A stretch of 64,000 nucleotides of DNA. Origin: Aeromicrobium sp. Root495. GTDB taxonomy: Bacteria; Actinomycetota; Actinomycetes; Propionibacteriales; Nocardioidaceae. Positions 43,405 to 52,100 of the stretch are shown piece by piece. The notes beneath the pieces were generated by a model. The model made no database searches. It was not told the DNA's origin and saw only the letters and a program-made list of their open reading frames with translations. Made by a program: the position numbers and the translations under genes. The stretch lies in the NCBI RefSeq assembly GCF_001426755.1, contig NZ_LMFJ01000001.1:1836467-1900466 (forward strand), written 5' to 3'. Within the stretch, counting starts at the first letter, position 1; every line of letters begins with the position of its first letter.

Positions 43405-44325
43405 ATGTCTGAGGCGTACTGGCAGGCGGTCATGCAGACCGGCCGAAGAGTTCCGATCGACCGATCGCTCGACGAGTCCACCGTCGAGCTCATCGAGATG
43501 CTCGGCCACCCGAACCCGCGCCTGCGCGAGGACCTCGCATACCCGCTCCTCACCACGTGGCTGGCCGAGGGCGTGTACGACGACCTCCTGACCGGCCTGG
43601 GCGACGGCGTGCTGCCGGGCCTGCGGTACGGGCTGGGGCACGACGGAGACGTCTCGGTCATCCGACGCTCGTACAGCGCCCTGCTCCTCGCCGAGGTCGT
43701 GGGCCGCGACAACCAGGCGCACCTGCTGGCCTCCGAGACGGTCCTGGGCTGGGGCGACCACGCCACCAGCTGGTACGTCCGGGAGCAGGACCACCGCGGC
43801 TGGCTGCCCGAGCAGGGCTGGGCCCATGCCATCGCCCACGGTGCCGACCTCCTCGGCGCGCTGGCCCGCTCACGACACTTCGGCCGCCTCGAGCTCACGG
43901 TCCTGCTCGACGTCATCGCCGACCGGGTCCTGCAGCCGACGTCGCACATCTGGCGCCACGGCGAGGACGACCGGCTCGCGTACGCCGTGATGACGCTCCT
44001 GCACCGCAACTCCCTCGACCCCGCGATCGTCGAGCCCTGGCTCGCGCGCCTGGGCGACGGCATCCGTCCGCCACGCGTGCGGGGCCACTTCGACACCGAG
44101 TGGCCGTCGCCTCCGGCCAGCAACACGTCGGCCTTCCTCCGCGCGCTCCACCTCCAGCTCGCGCTGGGAGTCCAGGGCAGGGCCGACCTCACCGGCGACG
44201 CCGAGCTCTTCGCCGAGCAGCCGGCCCACCGCGCCGATCTTCTGCTCGCCGTCCTCGACCAGATCCGGGCCGAGAGCCCCTGGCTGTACCGACCCACCAC
44301 CCGCGCCCAGCCCGTGGGCGAGTAA
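43405..44325 (+). CDS. DUF2785 protein
   Basis: 306-aa helical protein of the DUF2785 family, recognised by the layout around HPNPRLREDLAYPLLTTWL, DHRGWLPEQGWAHAIAHGAD and LYRPTTRAQ. Function unknown for the family. Possible leaderless start: CACAGT seven bases before the ATG. Part of the insert between pdtaS and rsrA. Confidence 0.8.
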   Translation: MSEAYWQAVMQTGRRVPIDRSLDESTVELIEMLGHPNPRLREDLAYPLLTTWLAEGVYDDLLTGLGDGVLPGLRYGLGHDGDVSVIRRSYSALLLAEVVGRDNQAHLLASETVLGWGDHATSWYVREQDHRGWLPEQGWAHAIAHGADLLGALARSRHFGRLELTVLLDVIADRVLQPTSHIWRHGEDDRLAYAVMTLLHRNSLDPAIVEPWLARLGDGIRPPRVRGHFDTEWPSPPASNTSAFLRALHLQLALGVQGRADLTGDAELFAEQPAHRADLLLAVLDQIRAESPWLYRPTTRAQPVGE

Positions 44326-44351
44326 GCCCGACGACCGACCCCTGGCTCGGG

Positions 44352-44357
44352 TAGCGT
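44352..44357 (+). promoter_or_regulatory. -10 box for leaderless TPP-enzyme gene
   Basis: TAGCGT seven bases before the ATG at 44365. Confidence 0.5.
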
Positions 44358-44364
44358 CCCGATC

Positions 44365-46050
44365 ATGACGCAGACGGACGACACCACCTCCACCGACGAC
44401 ACCCCCAAGCACGCCGGTGTCCACGCCCTGGAGGTCGCTCGTGCCCACGGCGTCGAGGCACTGTTCACCCTCTCCGGGGCGCACGTCTTCCCGCTCTACG
44501 ACGCCGCCGTCACGGCCGAGCCGCCCACGCCCATCATCGACGTCCGGCACGAGCCCACGGCCGTGTTCGCCGCGGAGGCCATCGGCAAGCTCACCCGCAC
44601 ACCCGGTCTCGCGGTGCTCACGGCGGGCCCCGGTGTCACCAACGGCGTCAGCCCCGTGACACAGGCGCAGTTCAGCGGCTCGCCCCTCGTCGTCATCGGC
44701 GGCCGCGCCCCGGCCGGGCGCTGGGGCATGGGCACGCTGCAGGAGCTCGACCACCCGCCCATCTTCAGCACCATCACCAAGTCGGCCGAGACCGCGCACA
44801 CCGTCGACGACGTCGCGCCCACCGTGGACCGGGCCTTCAACCTGGCCGGCTCGTCGCACCGCGGCCCCGCCTTCGTCGACATCCCGATGGACCAGATCTT
44901 CAACAGCACGACGGTCGACTCGCCGTCTGCCGGCAACACCACCGCGGCCATCACGCCCGACGCCGACGCCTTGGCGCGCATCGCCCGCCTCCTCGCCGAC
45001 GCCGAGCGACCCGTGCTCGTGATCGGCACCGACGTCTGGGCCGACCACGCGGAGGAGGCTGCGCTCCGGTTCGTCGAGGAGACGGGCATCCCGGCCCTCG
45101 CCAACGGCATGGGCCGCGGCATCCTGCCGGGTGGTCACCCTCTCCTCGTCACCAAGGCGCGCTCCGTGGCGCTCGGCCAGGCCGACGTCGTCGTGGTCGT
45201 GGGCACCCCCCTCGACTTCCGCCTCGGCTACGGCGTGTTCGGCGGCAAGGAGGGCGCTCCGCAGGCCCGCACGGTCCACCTGGCCGACTCGCCCGGACAG
45301 GTCTCGGCCCACGCCCAGCTCGCCGCGTCCGCCGCAGGCGACCTCACCCAGTGCTTCGACGGCATCCTGGCGGCGCTCCAGTCCACACCGGGCTCACGCC
45401 CGTCGTGGAGCGAGTGGCTCGGACGCCTCCAGGACCGTGTGGCCGCCACCACGGCCTCGGACAACGAGCTCCTGGGTGCCGAGGCCGACCCCATCCACCC
45501 CGCGCGCATCTACGGCGAGCTGCTTCCCCGCCTGGCCGACGACGCCGTCGTCATCGGCGACGGCGGCGACTTCGTGTCCTTCGCCGGCAAGTACGTGGAG
45601 CCCCAGCGCCCCGGCGGGTGGCTCGACCCTGGCCCGTACGGCTGCCTCGGCGCCGGCATGGGCGCGGCCATCGCGGCCCGCATCGCCCGGCCGTCGAGCC
45701 AGGTCGTGGTGCTCTTCGGCGACGGCGCGGCCGGCATGTCGCTGCTCGACGTCGACACCCTCGTCCGTCACGACCTCCCCGTCGTCATGATCGTCGGCAA
45801 CAACTCGGCGTGGGGCCTGGAGAAGGGCCCCATGCAGATGCTCTACGGCTATGACGTCGCGGCCGACCTGGCCCCGCAGACCCGCTACGACCAGGTGGTC
45901 ACGGCGCTCGGTGGCGGCGGCGAGATGGTGACCGACCCGAAGGAGATCGGTCCCGCCATCGACCGTGCCTTCGCCTCCGACGTCCCGTACCTCGTCAACG
46001 TCATCACTGACGTCGACGCCGCCTACCCCCGCGCCACGAGCGGCATCTAG
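44365..46050 (+). CDS. Acetolactate synthase-like thiamine-diphosphate enzyme
   Basis: 561 aa, three-domain ThDP enzyme. N-terminal part with FTLSGAHVFPLYDAA, the catalytic Glu in VRHEPTAVFAAEA, and TAGPGVTNGVSP; central Rossmann domain; C-terminal ThDP site with GDGAAGMSLLD through NNSAWG. Resembles mycobacterial IlvG (a catabolic or orphan acetolactate synthase) rather than IlvB, and no small regulatory subunit is adjacent. The true substrate is uncertain. Confidence 0.85.
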   Translation: MTQTDDTTSTDDTPKHAGVHALEVARAHGVEALFTLSGAHVFPLYDAAVTAEPPTPIIDVRHEPTAVFAAEAIGKLTRTPGLAVLTAGPGVTNGVSPVTQAQFSGSPLVVIGGRAPAGRWGMGTLQELDHPPIFSTITKSAETAHTVDDVAPTVDRAFNLAGSSHRGPAFVDIPMDQIFNSTTVDSPSAGNTTAAITPDADALARIARLLADAERPVLVIGTDVWADHAEEAALRFVEETGIPALANGMGRGILPGGHPLLVTKARSVALGQADVVVVVGTPLDFRLGYGVFGGKEGAPQARTVHLADSPGQVSAHAQLAASAAGDLTQCFDGILAALQSTPGSRPSWSEWLGRLQDRVAATTASDNELLGAEADPIHPARIYGELLPRLADDAVVIGDGGDFVSFAGKYVEPQRPGGWLDPGPYGCLGAGMGAAIAARIARPSSQVVVLFGDGAAGMSLLDVDTLVRHDLPVVMIVGNNSAWGLEKGPMQMLYGYDVAADLAPQTRYDQVVTALGGGGEMVTDPKEIGPAIDRAFASDVPYLVNVITDVDAAYPRATSGI

Positions 46051-46103
46051 ACGCACCCTCGCCCAGCCCCCTGGTCGCCGTCCCGCCCAGGGCCGGGTAA
46101 GGG

Positions 46104-46109
46104 TAGCCT
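46104..46109 (+). promoter_or_regulatory. -10 box for leaderless ABC operon
   Basis: TAGCCT six bases before the GTG at 46116. Confidence 0.55.
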
Positions 46110-46115
46110 CACGGG

Positions 46116-47813
46116 GTGCAGTCGACCGTCCCCACGAGCCCCTGGCCGCTGCTGCGACGCTCCGTCCGGCGTCACTGGCGCCGGCTCACGCCGGGCTACG
46201 TGCTGCTCGCCGTGTGGCAGCTGTGCGAGACGCTCGTCCCGGTCGCGATCGGCGTCGTGGTGGACCGCGGCATCGAGTCGGAGTCGACGAGCCGCTTCGT
46301 CACGTCGCTCCTGGTCCTGGTGGCGCTCATGTCCACGCTGGCCTTCTCGTACCGGTTCGGGAGCCGGTTCATCGTGCGCGCGCTCGAGGAGGAGTCACAC
46401 CTCCTGCGCACCGAGATCGCGGGCCACGTGCTCCATCCTCGTGGGGCGAGGACCGACCAGCTCCCCGGCGAGGTCCTGTCGCTCGCGACGGGGGACGCCG
46501 AGCGAGTCGGCCAGGTCGTCTACCAGCTGGCGTACACGATCGCAGCGCTGCTGAGCGTCGTCATCGTGGCCGTGTACGTGCTGCAGGTCGACCTTGTCAT
46601 CGGCCTGCTGATCCTCGTGGGCGTCCCCGCCGTCACGCTCGTCATCCAGGTCGTCACCCCGCTCGTGGCCAGGCGCAGCGAGCGTCAGCAGGAGAGCATC
46701 GCCACCGCCTCGGGTCTCGCCACGGACCTGCTGCACGGCCTGCGCCCTCTCAAGGGCATCGGTGGCGAGGACGTCGCGTTCGGTCGTTACCGCACGGTGA
46801 GTCGCCGGGCCCAGCACGACACCGTCTCCGTGGCCCGGTCGTGGGGCTATCTGGGCGGACTGACCACGCTGCTGTCGGGGCTGCTCCTGGCCGCCGTGGC
46901 CCTCGTGGCCGGTCAGGGCGCGCTCGACGGCGACCTCTCCCTCGGCGAGCTCATCGCCCTCGTGGGCCTCACCCAGTTCCTCGCCGAGCCCATCGCCCAG
47001 CTCGGCGAGGTCAGCGCCCAGTTCGGCGGGGCGTTCGGCTCGGCCCGCCGCATCTCGGCGTTCCTCGCCTCCCCTCGGCTCCAGCCGCCCGCCGACACCG
47101 CGTTGGCCGTCGACTCCACGGCACCGCGCCTCACCCTGGAGGACGTGCACAGCGGGCCGCTCGCCGGGCTGTCGGTCTCCGTGGCGCCCGACGAGATCCT
47201 CGCGCTGGTCGTCGACGACCCTGCCGTGGCCGACACGCTCATGACGCTGCTGCACGCCGAGACGTCCCCCGAGCACGGTCGGGTCTCGCTGGGGGACGTG
47301 GCGCTCGTGGACCTCGACGTGGACGACCGACGCAGGCACCTCGTGGTGAGCCCGCACAGCGCGCAGGTGCCGGCCGGGACGATCGGCACCACGATCGACC
47401 CCGGCGGCTCGCTCGGAGCGGACCGTCTCGAGCGGGTCCTGGCCGCAGCCGCCGCCGACGAGGTGGTGGCCCTGCACCCCGAAGGTCTCGAGCGCGTCGT
47501 CAGCGAGCGTGGGACGAGTCTCTCCGGCGGCCAGCGACAGCGACTAGCCCTCGCCCGGGCGCTGGCCACCGATGCGCCGGTGCTCGTGCTCCACGACCCC
47601 ACGACGGCCATCGACTCCGTCACCGAGCAGGGGATCGCCGACGGCCTCCGCGACCTGCGGAACGGGCGGGCCACGCTCGTCCTCACGTCGTCGCCCGCGC
47701 TCCTGCAGGCGGCCGACCGTGTGGTCGTCGTGCACGGCGGACGCGTCGTGCTGACGGGCTCGCACGCCCAGCTGCTCGACGACCCCGGCTACCGCGAGGA
47801 CGTGCTGCGATGA
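46116..47813 (+). CDS. ABC exporter half with degenerate ATP site (ABC-1)
   Basis: 565-aa membrane-ATPase fusion: six helices (about 25-310) then a nucleotide-binding domain. The Walker A place (about 361-374) reads ILALVVDDPAVADT, with no G-x-x-G-x-G-K-S/T, so the phosphate-binding Lys is absent. Walker B ends VLVLHDP (P495 instead of catalytic Glu), and the switch His is replaced (TLVLTSSP). The signature LSGGQ (469-473) is intact. Its partner, overlapping by ATGA, has the complementary set, so the pair can build exactly one working ATP site. GTG start, leaderless-type promoter. Substrate unknown. Confidence 0.92.
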   Translation: MQSTVPTSPWPLLRRSVRRHWRRLTPGYVLLAVWQLCETLVPVAIGVVVDRGIESESTSRFVTSLLVLVALMSTLAFSYRFGSRFIVRALEEESHLLRTEIAGHVLHPRGARTDQLPGEVLSLATGDAERVGQVVYQLAYTIAALLSVVIVAVYVLQVDLVIGLLILVGVPAVTLVIQVVTPLVARRSERQQESIATASGLATDLLHGLRPLKGIGGEDVAFGRYRTVSRRAQHDTVSVARSWGYLGGLTTLLSGLLLAAVALVAGQGALDGDLSLGELIALVGLTQFLAEPIAQLGEVSAQFGGAFGSARRISAFLASPRLQPPADTALAVDSTAPRLTLEDVHSGPLAGLSVSVAPDEILALVVDDPAVADTLMTLLHAETSPEHGRVSLGDVALVDLDVDDRRRHLVVSPHSAQVPAGTIGTTIDPGGSLGADRLERVLAAAAADEVVALHPEGLERVVSERGTSLSGGQRQRLALARALATDAPVLVLHDPTTAIDSVTEQGIADGLRDLRNGRATLVLTSSPALLQAADRVVVVHGGRVVLTGSHAQLLDDPGYREDVLR

Positions 47814-49552
47814 GCACGCTGCTCCCCACGGCCGACCGTCGCACGACCGCCCGACTTGCGTGGCGGCTCGTGCGCACCCGCCGCGTCCCGCTCGCGGCCA
47901 CCTTCGTCACCTTCGCCGTCACCGGCCTCGCAGGACTCGTGCCGGTCTGGATGATCGGACGGATCATCGACGCCGTCCGCGAGGACAGCGGCACCGACGC
48001 CGTCGTGCGTGCCGTGGTGCTCATGGTGGTGGCAGGGGTGGTCGGTGCGCTGTCCACCGCAGCGTCCAACGCCGCGCTCGCCCTCGCCGCGGCCCCGGCC
48101 CTGGCCGAGCTGCGCGAGGAGGTCCTCGACCGGGCACTCCACCTCGACGTCGCGACCATCGAGCGAGCCGGCACCGGCGACGTCGTGGCCCGGGTCGGCG
48201 ACGACGTCCGCAAGCTCACCGAGTCGCTCGACGAGGCGGTCCCCGCGCTGCTGGGCTCGGTCATGGCGGTGGGCTTCACCGCGGGCGGGCTCTTCGCTCT
48301 CGACTGGCGGCTCGGCCTGGCCGGGCTGGCCATCGTTCCCGCGTACGCGTCGTCGCTGCGCTGGTACCTGCCTCGGTCCGCACCGGTCTACGCCCAGGAG
48401 CGGATCTCGTCGGGCGCCCGGGCCGAGGCGCTCGTCGCCGGACTGGACAACGCCCCGACGCTGCGTGCCCTCGCCCGCGAGCGCGAGGCCCTCGCGAGCA
48501 TCGAGAGCCGTTCCCGCGACACGGTCGAGGTCACGATGACGGTCTTCCGCCTCTACACGCGCTTCGGCTTCCGCGGGAACTACTCCGAGCTGCTCGGCCT
48601 GACGCTCGTGCTCACGGCGGGGTTCCTCATGGTGCGCTCGGGCGCCGGCACGGTGGGCGAGGCCACGACGGCCGCCCTGTTCTTCCACCGGCTGTTCAAC
48701 CCCATCGGCGCACTGATGTACGTCTTCGACGAGATCCAGAGCAGCGGCGCGTCGCTCGCGCGCCTCGCCGGGGTGGCGGGGATGCCCGTACCTCCGGCGT
48801 CCGACCACGACGTGCACCCCCGGCCGGCCCTCGAGCTGCGAGGGGTGTCGCACTCCTACGAGCCGGGACGTCCGGTCCTCCACGACGTCGACCTCGTGGT
48901 GTCGCACGGCGAGCGGGTGGCGGTGGTGGGCGCCACCGGCGCCGGGAAGACGACCCTCGGTGCGATCGCCGCCGGCACCCTGCCCGTCGACCAGGGTGCG
49001 GTGCTCCTGGCGGGTCGTCCGCTGGGCGACCTGGACCCCGTGACGCTCAGGACGCACGTCGCCCTGGTCTCGCAGGAGGTGCACGTCTTTGCCGGCAGCA
49101 TCGCCGACAACCTGCGTCTCGCCGACGGCTCGGCCCCGGACGAGGTGCTGTGGGACGCCGTCGCTCTCTGCGGCGCGGAACCCTGGGTCCGCGCGCTGCC
49201 CGACGGTCTCGACACCGCCGTGGGCTCGCTCGCGAACCCTCTGACGCCCGCCCAGGCACAACAGCTGGCCCTCGCCCGCGTGGTCCTGCGCGACCCCGAC
49301 CTCGTGGTGCTGGACGAGGCGACGGCCGAGGCCGGCTCGTCCGGCGCGCGAGAGCTGGAGCAGGCCGCGCTCGCCGTCGTGGCCGGACGCAGCTCGATCG
49401 TCGTGGCCCACCGCCTCACGCAGGCGGTCTCGGCCGACCGCGTGGTCGTGATGCACGATGGCCGGATCGTCGAGCAGGGGACGCACGACGAGCTCGTCGC
49501 CGCCGAGGGCCGATACGCGGCCCTCTGGCAGGCCTGGTCCTCCCCCGCCTGA
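47810..49552 (+). CDS. ABC exporter half with intact Walker motifs but altered signature (ABC-2)
   Basis: 580-aa membrane-ATPase fusion. Six helices (about 25-320); NBD with intact Walker A GATGAGKTT (K380), Walker B LVVLDE (E503) and switch H534. The signature is LTPAQ (478-482) instead of LSGGQ. ATG overlaps the ABC-1 stop. Together the two form an asymmetric heterodimer with one consensus site (its Walker A with the ABC-1 signature) and one dead site. Exporter by topology; no accessory genes hint at the cargo. Confidence 0.92.
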   Translation: MSTLLPTADRRTTARLAWRLVRTRRVPLAATFVTFAVTGLAGLVPVWMIGRIIDAVREDSGTDAVVRAVVLMVVAGVVGALSTAASNAALALAAAPALAELREEVLDRALHLDVATIERAGTGDVVARVGDDVRKLTESLDEAVPALLGSVMAVGFTAGGLFALDWRLGLAGLAIVPAYASSLRWYLPRSAPVYAQERISSGARAEALVAGLDNAPTLRALAREREALASIESRSRDTVEVTMTVFRLYTRFGFRGNYSELLGLTLVLTAGFLMVRSGAGTVGEATTAALFFHRLFNPIGALMYVFDEIQSSGASLARLAGVAGMPVPPASDHDVHPRPALELRGVSHSYEPGRPVLHDVDLVVSHGERVAVVGATGAGKTTLGAIAAGTLPVDQGAVLLAGRPLGDLDPVTLRTHVALVSQEVHVFAGSIADNLRLADGSAPDEVLWDAVALCGAEPWVRALPDGLDTAVGSLANPLTPAQAQQLALARVVLRDPDLVVLDEATAEAGSSGARELEQAALAVVAGRSSIVVAHRLTQAVSADRVVVMHDGRIVEQGTHDELVAAEGRYAALWQAWSSPA

Positions 49553-49639
49553 CCCCTGGGCGGTGGACCCTCCACCGCGAGGACGCTCCCACGGTGGCAG
49601 GTCCACCGCCCGGCGGGGGCGGCGTGACAGGCTCAGGGC

Positions 49640-50020
49640 ATGAGCGAGCTGCCCACCGCGTCCGTGACCCACACCGTGACCGCCGACGACACCGCCGCGG
49701 CCCTGGGCAGCGGCGACCTCGACGTCCTGGGCACGCCCCGTCTGCTCGCCTGGCTCGAGGAGGCGACGTGCGCGGCGCTCGACGTGCCGGCCACCCGCAC
49801 GAGCGTCGGCACCCGTGTCGAGGTGGAGCACCTGGCCGCCAGTCCCGTCGGCGCCACCATCACCGCGACGGCCGAGCAGGTCTACGAGGACGGCCGCCTC
49901 GTGCGGTTCCGGGTGAGCGCCGTCGACGACCGTGGCACGCTCGTGGGCACCGGCGAGGTGCGTCGTGTGGTCGTGGACCGGGAGCGGTTTCTCTCCCGGC
50001 TGCGCCCTGTGGAAGAATGA
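49640..50020 (+). CDS. Hotdog-fold thioesterase (FlK-like)
   Basis: 126 aa. Hotdog pattern as in fluoroacetyl-CoA thioesterase-like proteins: LLAWLEEATCAAL with the catalytic-type Glu, TSVGTRVEVEHLAASPVGATI, and a final RVVVDRERFLSRL. Likely an acyl-CoA hydrolase; substrate unknown. CAGGCT lies six bases before the ATG, near a leaderless -10. Confidence 0.85.
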   Translation: MSELPTASVTHTVTADDTAAALGSGDLDVLGTPRLLAWLEEATCAALDVPATRTSVGTRVEVEHLAASPVGATITATAEQVYEDGRLVRFRVSAVDDRGTLVGTGEVRRVVVDRERFLSRLRPVEE

Positions 50021-50044
50021 ACCGCATTCGTCCGAGGAGGAAAC

Positions 50045-50119
50045 ATGGGCAAGACCGGCCGCAAGCGTCGTGCGCGTCGCAAGAAGGGCGCGAACCACGG
50101 CAAGCGCCCCAACGCGTGA
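50045..50119 (+). CDS. 50S ribosomal protein bL37
   Basis: 24-aa very basic peptide beginning MGKTGRKRRARRKKG and ending NHGKRPNA, matching the actinobacterial ribosomal protein bL37 first seen in mycobacterial ribosome structures. GGAGG lies four bases before the ATG, and a strong terminator follows 17 bases after the stop. It sits next to rsrA-sigR as a separate transcript or with the thioesterase gene. Easily missed because of its size. Confidence 0.93.
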   Translation: MGKTGRKRRARRKKGANHGKRPNA

Positions 50120-50136
50120 ATCACTGAACACATGAG

Positions 50137-50164
50137 AAAGGCCCCGCTGAACAGCGGGGCCTTT
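50137..50164. terminator. Bidirectional terminator between bL37 and rsrA
   Basis: 12-bp perfect stem AAAGGCCCCGCT/AGCGGGGCCTTT with a 4-base loop and T-rich flank on both strands; lies between convergent genes. Confidence 0.93.
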
Positions 50165-50186
50165 CTTCATGTACGGGCTGGCGCGG

Positions 50187-50459
50187 TCAGCCGCTGCGCT
50201 TCTCGGTGATCTGCACCTGCACGGTGCGGATGGAGAAGAGCACCTTGTCGCGCAGGGGCTCGGGAGCGACCTCGGCGCACGAGCGCGAGACGAGCGTCTT
50301 CACGAGCCGCTCCAGGTCGTAGGCCGTCAGGCACGAGGAGCAGTCGTCGATGTGCGACTGGATCTCCTCACAGCTGGCCGTGTCGATCTCCTGGTCGAGG
50401 AAGAGGTACAGGTTCTCGAGCGCCTGGTTGCAGTCGGGACCTTCGCAGGGACTGGTCAT
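50187..50459 (-). CDS. rsrA: Mycothiol-system zinc anti-sigma factor RsrA
   Basis: 90-aa redox-sensitive anti-sigma factor for SigR. Ligands C10, H36, C40 and C43 (HIDDCSSC) form the ZAS zinc motif; oxidation releases zinc and SigR. ATG overlaps the sigR stop (ATGA), as in Streptomyces and mycobacteria (rshA). Full length. Confidence 0.95.
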   Translation of the reverse strand: MTSPCEGPDCNQALENLYLFLDQEIDTASCEEIQSHIDDCSSCLTAYDLERLVKTLVSRSCAEVAPEPLRDKVLFSIRTVQVQITEKRSG

Positions 50460-51163
50460 GCCGGTCCACCTGCTCCCTGCACCGCCATGCCGCGATCGCG
50501 AGCGTAGTCCGACAGGAGCTCGCGGAGCTGACGACGACCGCGGTGCAGCCGTGACATCACGGTGCCGATCGGCGTCTCCATGATCTCGGCGATCTCCTTG
50601 TACGGGAATCCCTCGACGTCGGCGAGGTACACCGCGTACCGGAAGTCCTCGGGGAGCTGCTGGAGCGCGTCCTTCACGTCGGAGTCGGGAAGGTGCTCGA
50701 GCGCCTCCATCTCCGCAGACTTGAGGCCGCTCGAGGCGTGCGAGGACGCGGCGGCGATCTGCCAGTCCTCGATCTCGTCGGTGACCTGCTGCGGCTGACG
50801 CTGCTTCTTGCGGTAGGAGTTGATGTACGTGTTGGTGAGGATGCGGTACAGCCAGGCCTTGAGGTTGGTGCCCGGCTTGTACTGGTGGAACGCCGAGTAC
50901 GCCTTGGCGTAGGTCTCCTGCACGAGGTCCTCGGCGTCCTGCGGGCTGCGGGTCATCCGCAGTCCGGCCGAGTACAGCTGGTTCAGGTACGGCAGCGCCT
51001 CGGTCTCGAACCGGAGCTGACGCTCCTCCGGGGTCTCGGTGTCGCGGTCGACCGCAGGGGTCTGCTCCGCATCGGTCTCAGGCGTGGTGTCCATCGTGGT
51101 CCAGACTACTCCGGACGTCTGACGGATGCCCGTCGTCGCGGGCCGTTCTGCACAAGCGAGCAT
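50456..51163 (-). CDS. sigR: Thiol-stress ECF sigma factor SigR
   Basis: 235-aa sigma factor from an ATG with GAGGAGG at proper spacing. Seen: region 2 ([39 protein letters not shown]) and region 4 ([26 protein letters not shown]). A second ATG (MDTTPE) would give a 212-aa form, so two isoforms are possible, recalling the long and short SigR of Streptomyces. A SigR-type promoter lies directly upstream, implying positive autoregulation. RsrA follows by ATGA. Confidence 0.95.
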   Translation of the reverse strand: MLACAERPATTGIRQTSGVVWTTMDTTPETDAEQTPAVDRDTETPEERQLRFETEALPYLNQLYSAGLRMTRSPQDAEDLVQETYAKAYSAFHQYKPGTNLKAWLYRILTNTYINSYRKKQRQPQQVTDEIEDWQIAAASSHASSGLKSAEMEALEHLPDSDVKDALQQLPEDFRYAVYLADVEGFPYKEIAEIMETPIGTVMSRLHRGRRQLRELLSDYARDRGMAVQGAGGPA

Positions 51164-51184
51164 GTGTGCCTCCTCACCGGTCAC

Positions 51185-51210
51185 AACAGGAACCGGGGGG
51201 CGGCTATTCC
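51185..51210 (-). promoter_or_regulatory. sigR: SigR-type autoregulatory promoter
   Basis: On the minus strand GGAAT (51206-51210), exactly 18 bases, then GTT (51185-51187): the published SigR/SigH consensus. Transcription would start about 12 bases before the sigR ribosome site. Confidence 0.85.
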
Positions 51211-51226
51211 GGCACGCGAGGTGGCG

Positions 51227-51943
51227 CTACTGCGCCGGAAGGGGCTCCATCAGGTGGGGGCCGTTGTTGCGCACGTTGTTGACGTCGGTGGCCACGGGCC
51301 ACGCGGCGAGGCGGCCCGGCGCTGCGGGCACGAGGAGGTCGAGCAGCTCCTGCGTCTCGTGCGGGCGAGGGTCGAGCCAGGCATCCATGGCCTCGGGCTC
51401 CACGAGCAGCGGCATGCGGTCGTGCAGATGGCCGAGCGAGTCCTCCGCCGTGGTGGTGAGGATGGTGAACGTGACGAGCCAGGGATCGTCGGCGGAGGCC
51501 TTCCAGAACTCGTACAGCCCTGCCATGGCCAGCACAGAGCGGTCCTGGGGGGTGATGAAGAACGGCTGCTTGCGCGGCTTGCCCTTGGCGTCGACGTCGT
51601 CGGTGGAGTACCACTCGTAGTAGCCGTCGGCGGGCACGAGCGCACGCCGCCGGGCGAACGCCTTCTTGAACGACGGCTTCTCGGCCACCGTCTCGGAGCG
51701 GGCGTTGATGAGCCGGTTGCCGATGGAGCGGTCCTTGGCCCACGACGGCACGAGGCCCCACGTGGCGCTCGTCAGCTCGCGGTGCACGCCGTCGTCGTCG
51801 GCCCTGGCGAGCACGATGGGCGCCTGCTTGGTGGGCGCCATGTTGTAGTCGGGCTCAGGCTCCACGAAGTCGGGCGCCAGCCGGGCCGCGAAGGCCTGGT
51901 CGAGCTGGGCCGAGGTCCTGGAGGTCGCATACCGTCCGCACAC
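51227..51943 (-). CDS. SRAP-domain abasic-site crosslinking protein
   Basis: 238-aa YedK/HMCES-type protein. Cys2 directly after the start Met (MCGRYA) is the residue that forms a thiazolidine link with abasic DNA; also NARSE, PADGYYEWY and the active-site His in LHDRMPLL. GTG start with CAACCT six bases upstream (near-leaderless). Its place beside sigR and aroA matches mycobacteria. Confidence 0.94.
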   Translation of the reverse strand: MCGRYATSRTSAQLDQAFAARLAPDFVEPEPDYNMAPTKQAPIVLARADDDGVHRELTSATWGLVPSWAKDRSIGNRLINARSETVAEKPSFKKAFARRRALVPADGYYEWYSTDDVDAKGKPRKQPFFITPQDRSVLAMAGLYEFWKASADDPWLVTFTILTTTAEDSLGHLHDRMPLLVEPEAMDAWLDPRPHETQELLDLLVPAAPGRLAAWPVATDVNNVRNNGPHLMEPLPAQ

Positions 51944-52040
51944 CCGTCCAGGTTGGCACAGACCACCGACAACGGGTCGCCGGTCCGTCGGGCTCCCACC
52001 ACCCGACGGGCCGGAGGGCCCTCCGTGCGGCCCCGCGGGC

Positions 52041-52065
52041 CCGCTGAGCTCCCACCACTCAGCGG
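52041..52065 (-). terminator. Hairpin downstream of the GGDEF-like gene
   Basis: 8-bp arms CCGCTGAG/CTCAGCGG with a 9-base loop, 36 bases past the stop at 52101. A second palindrome GGAGGGCCCTCC lies at 52012-52023. Together they fill the 157-base gap. Confidence 0.6.
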
Positions 52066-52100
52066 ACCTGCGCGGCCCTGCACCCCCCTGAGGTCTCGCC

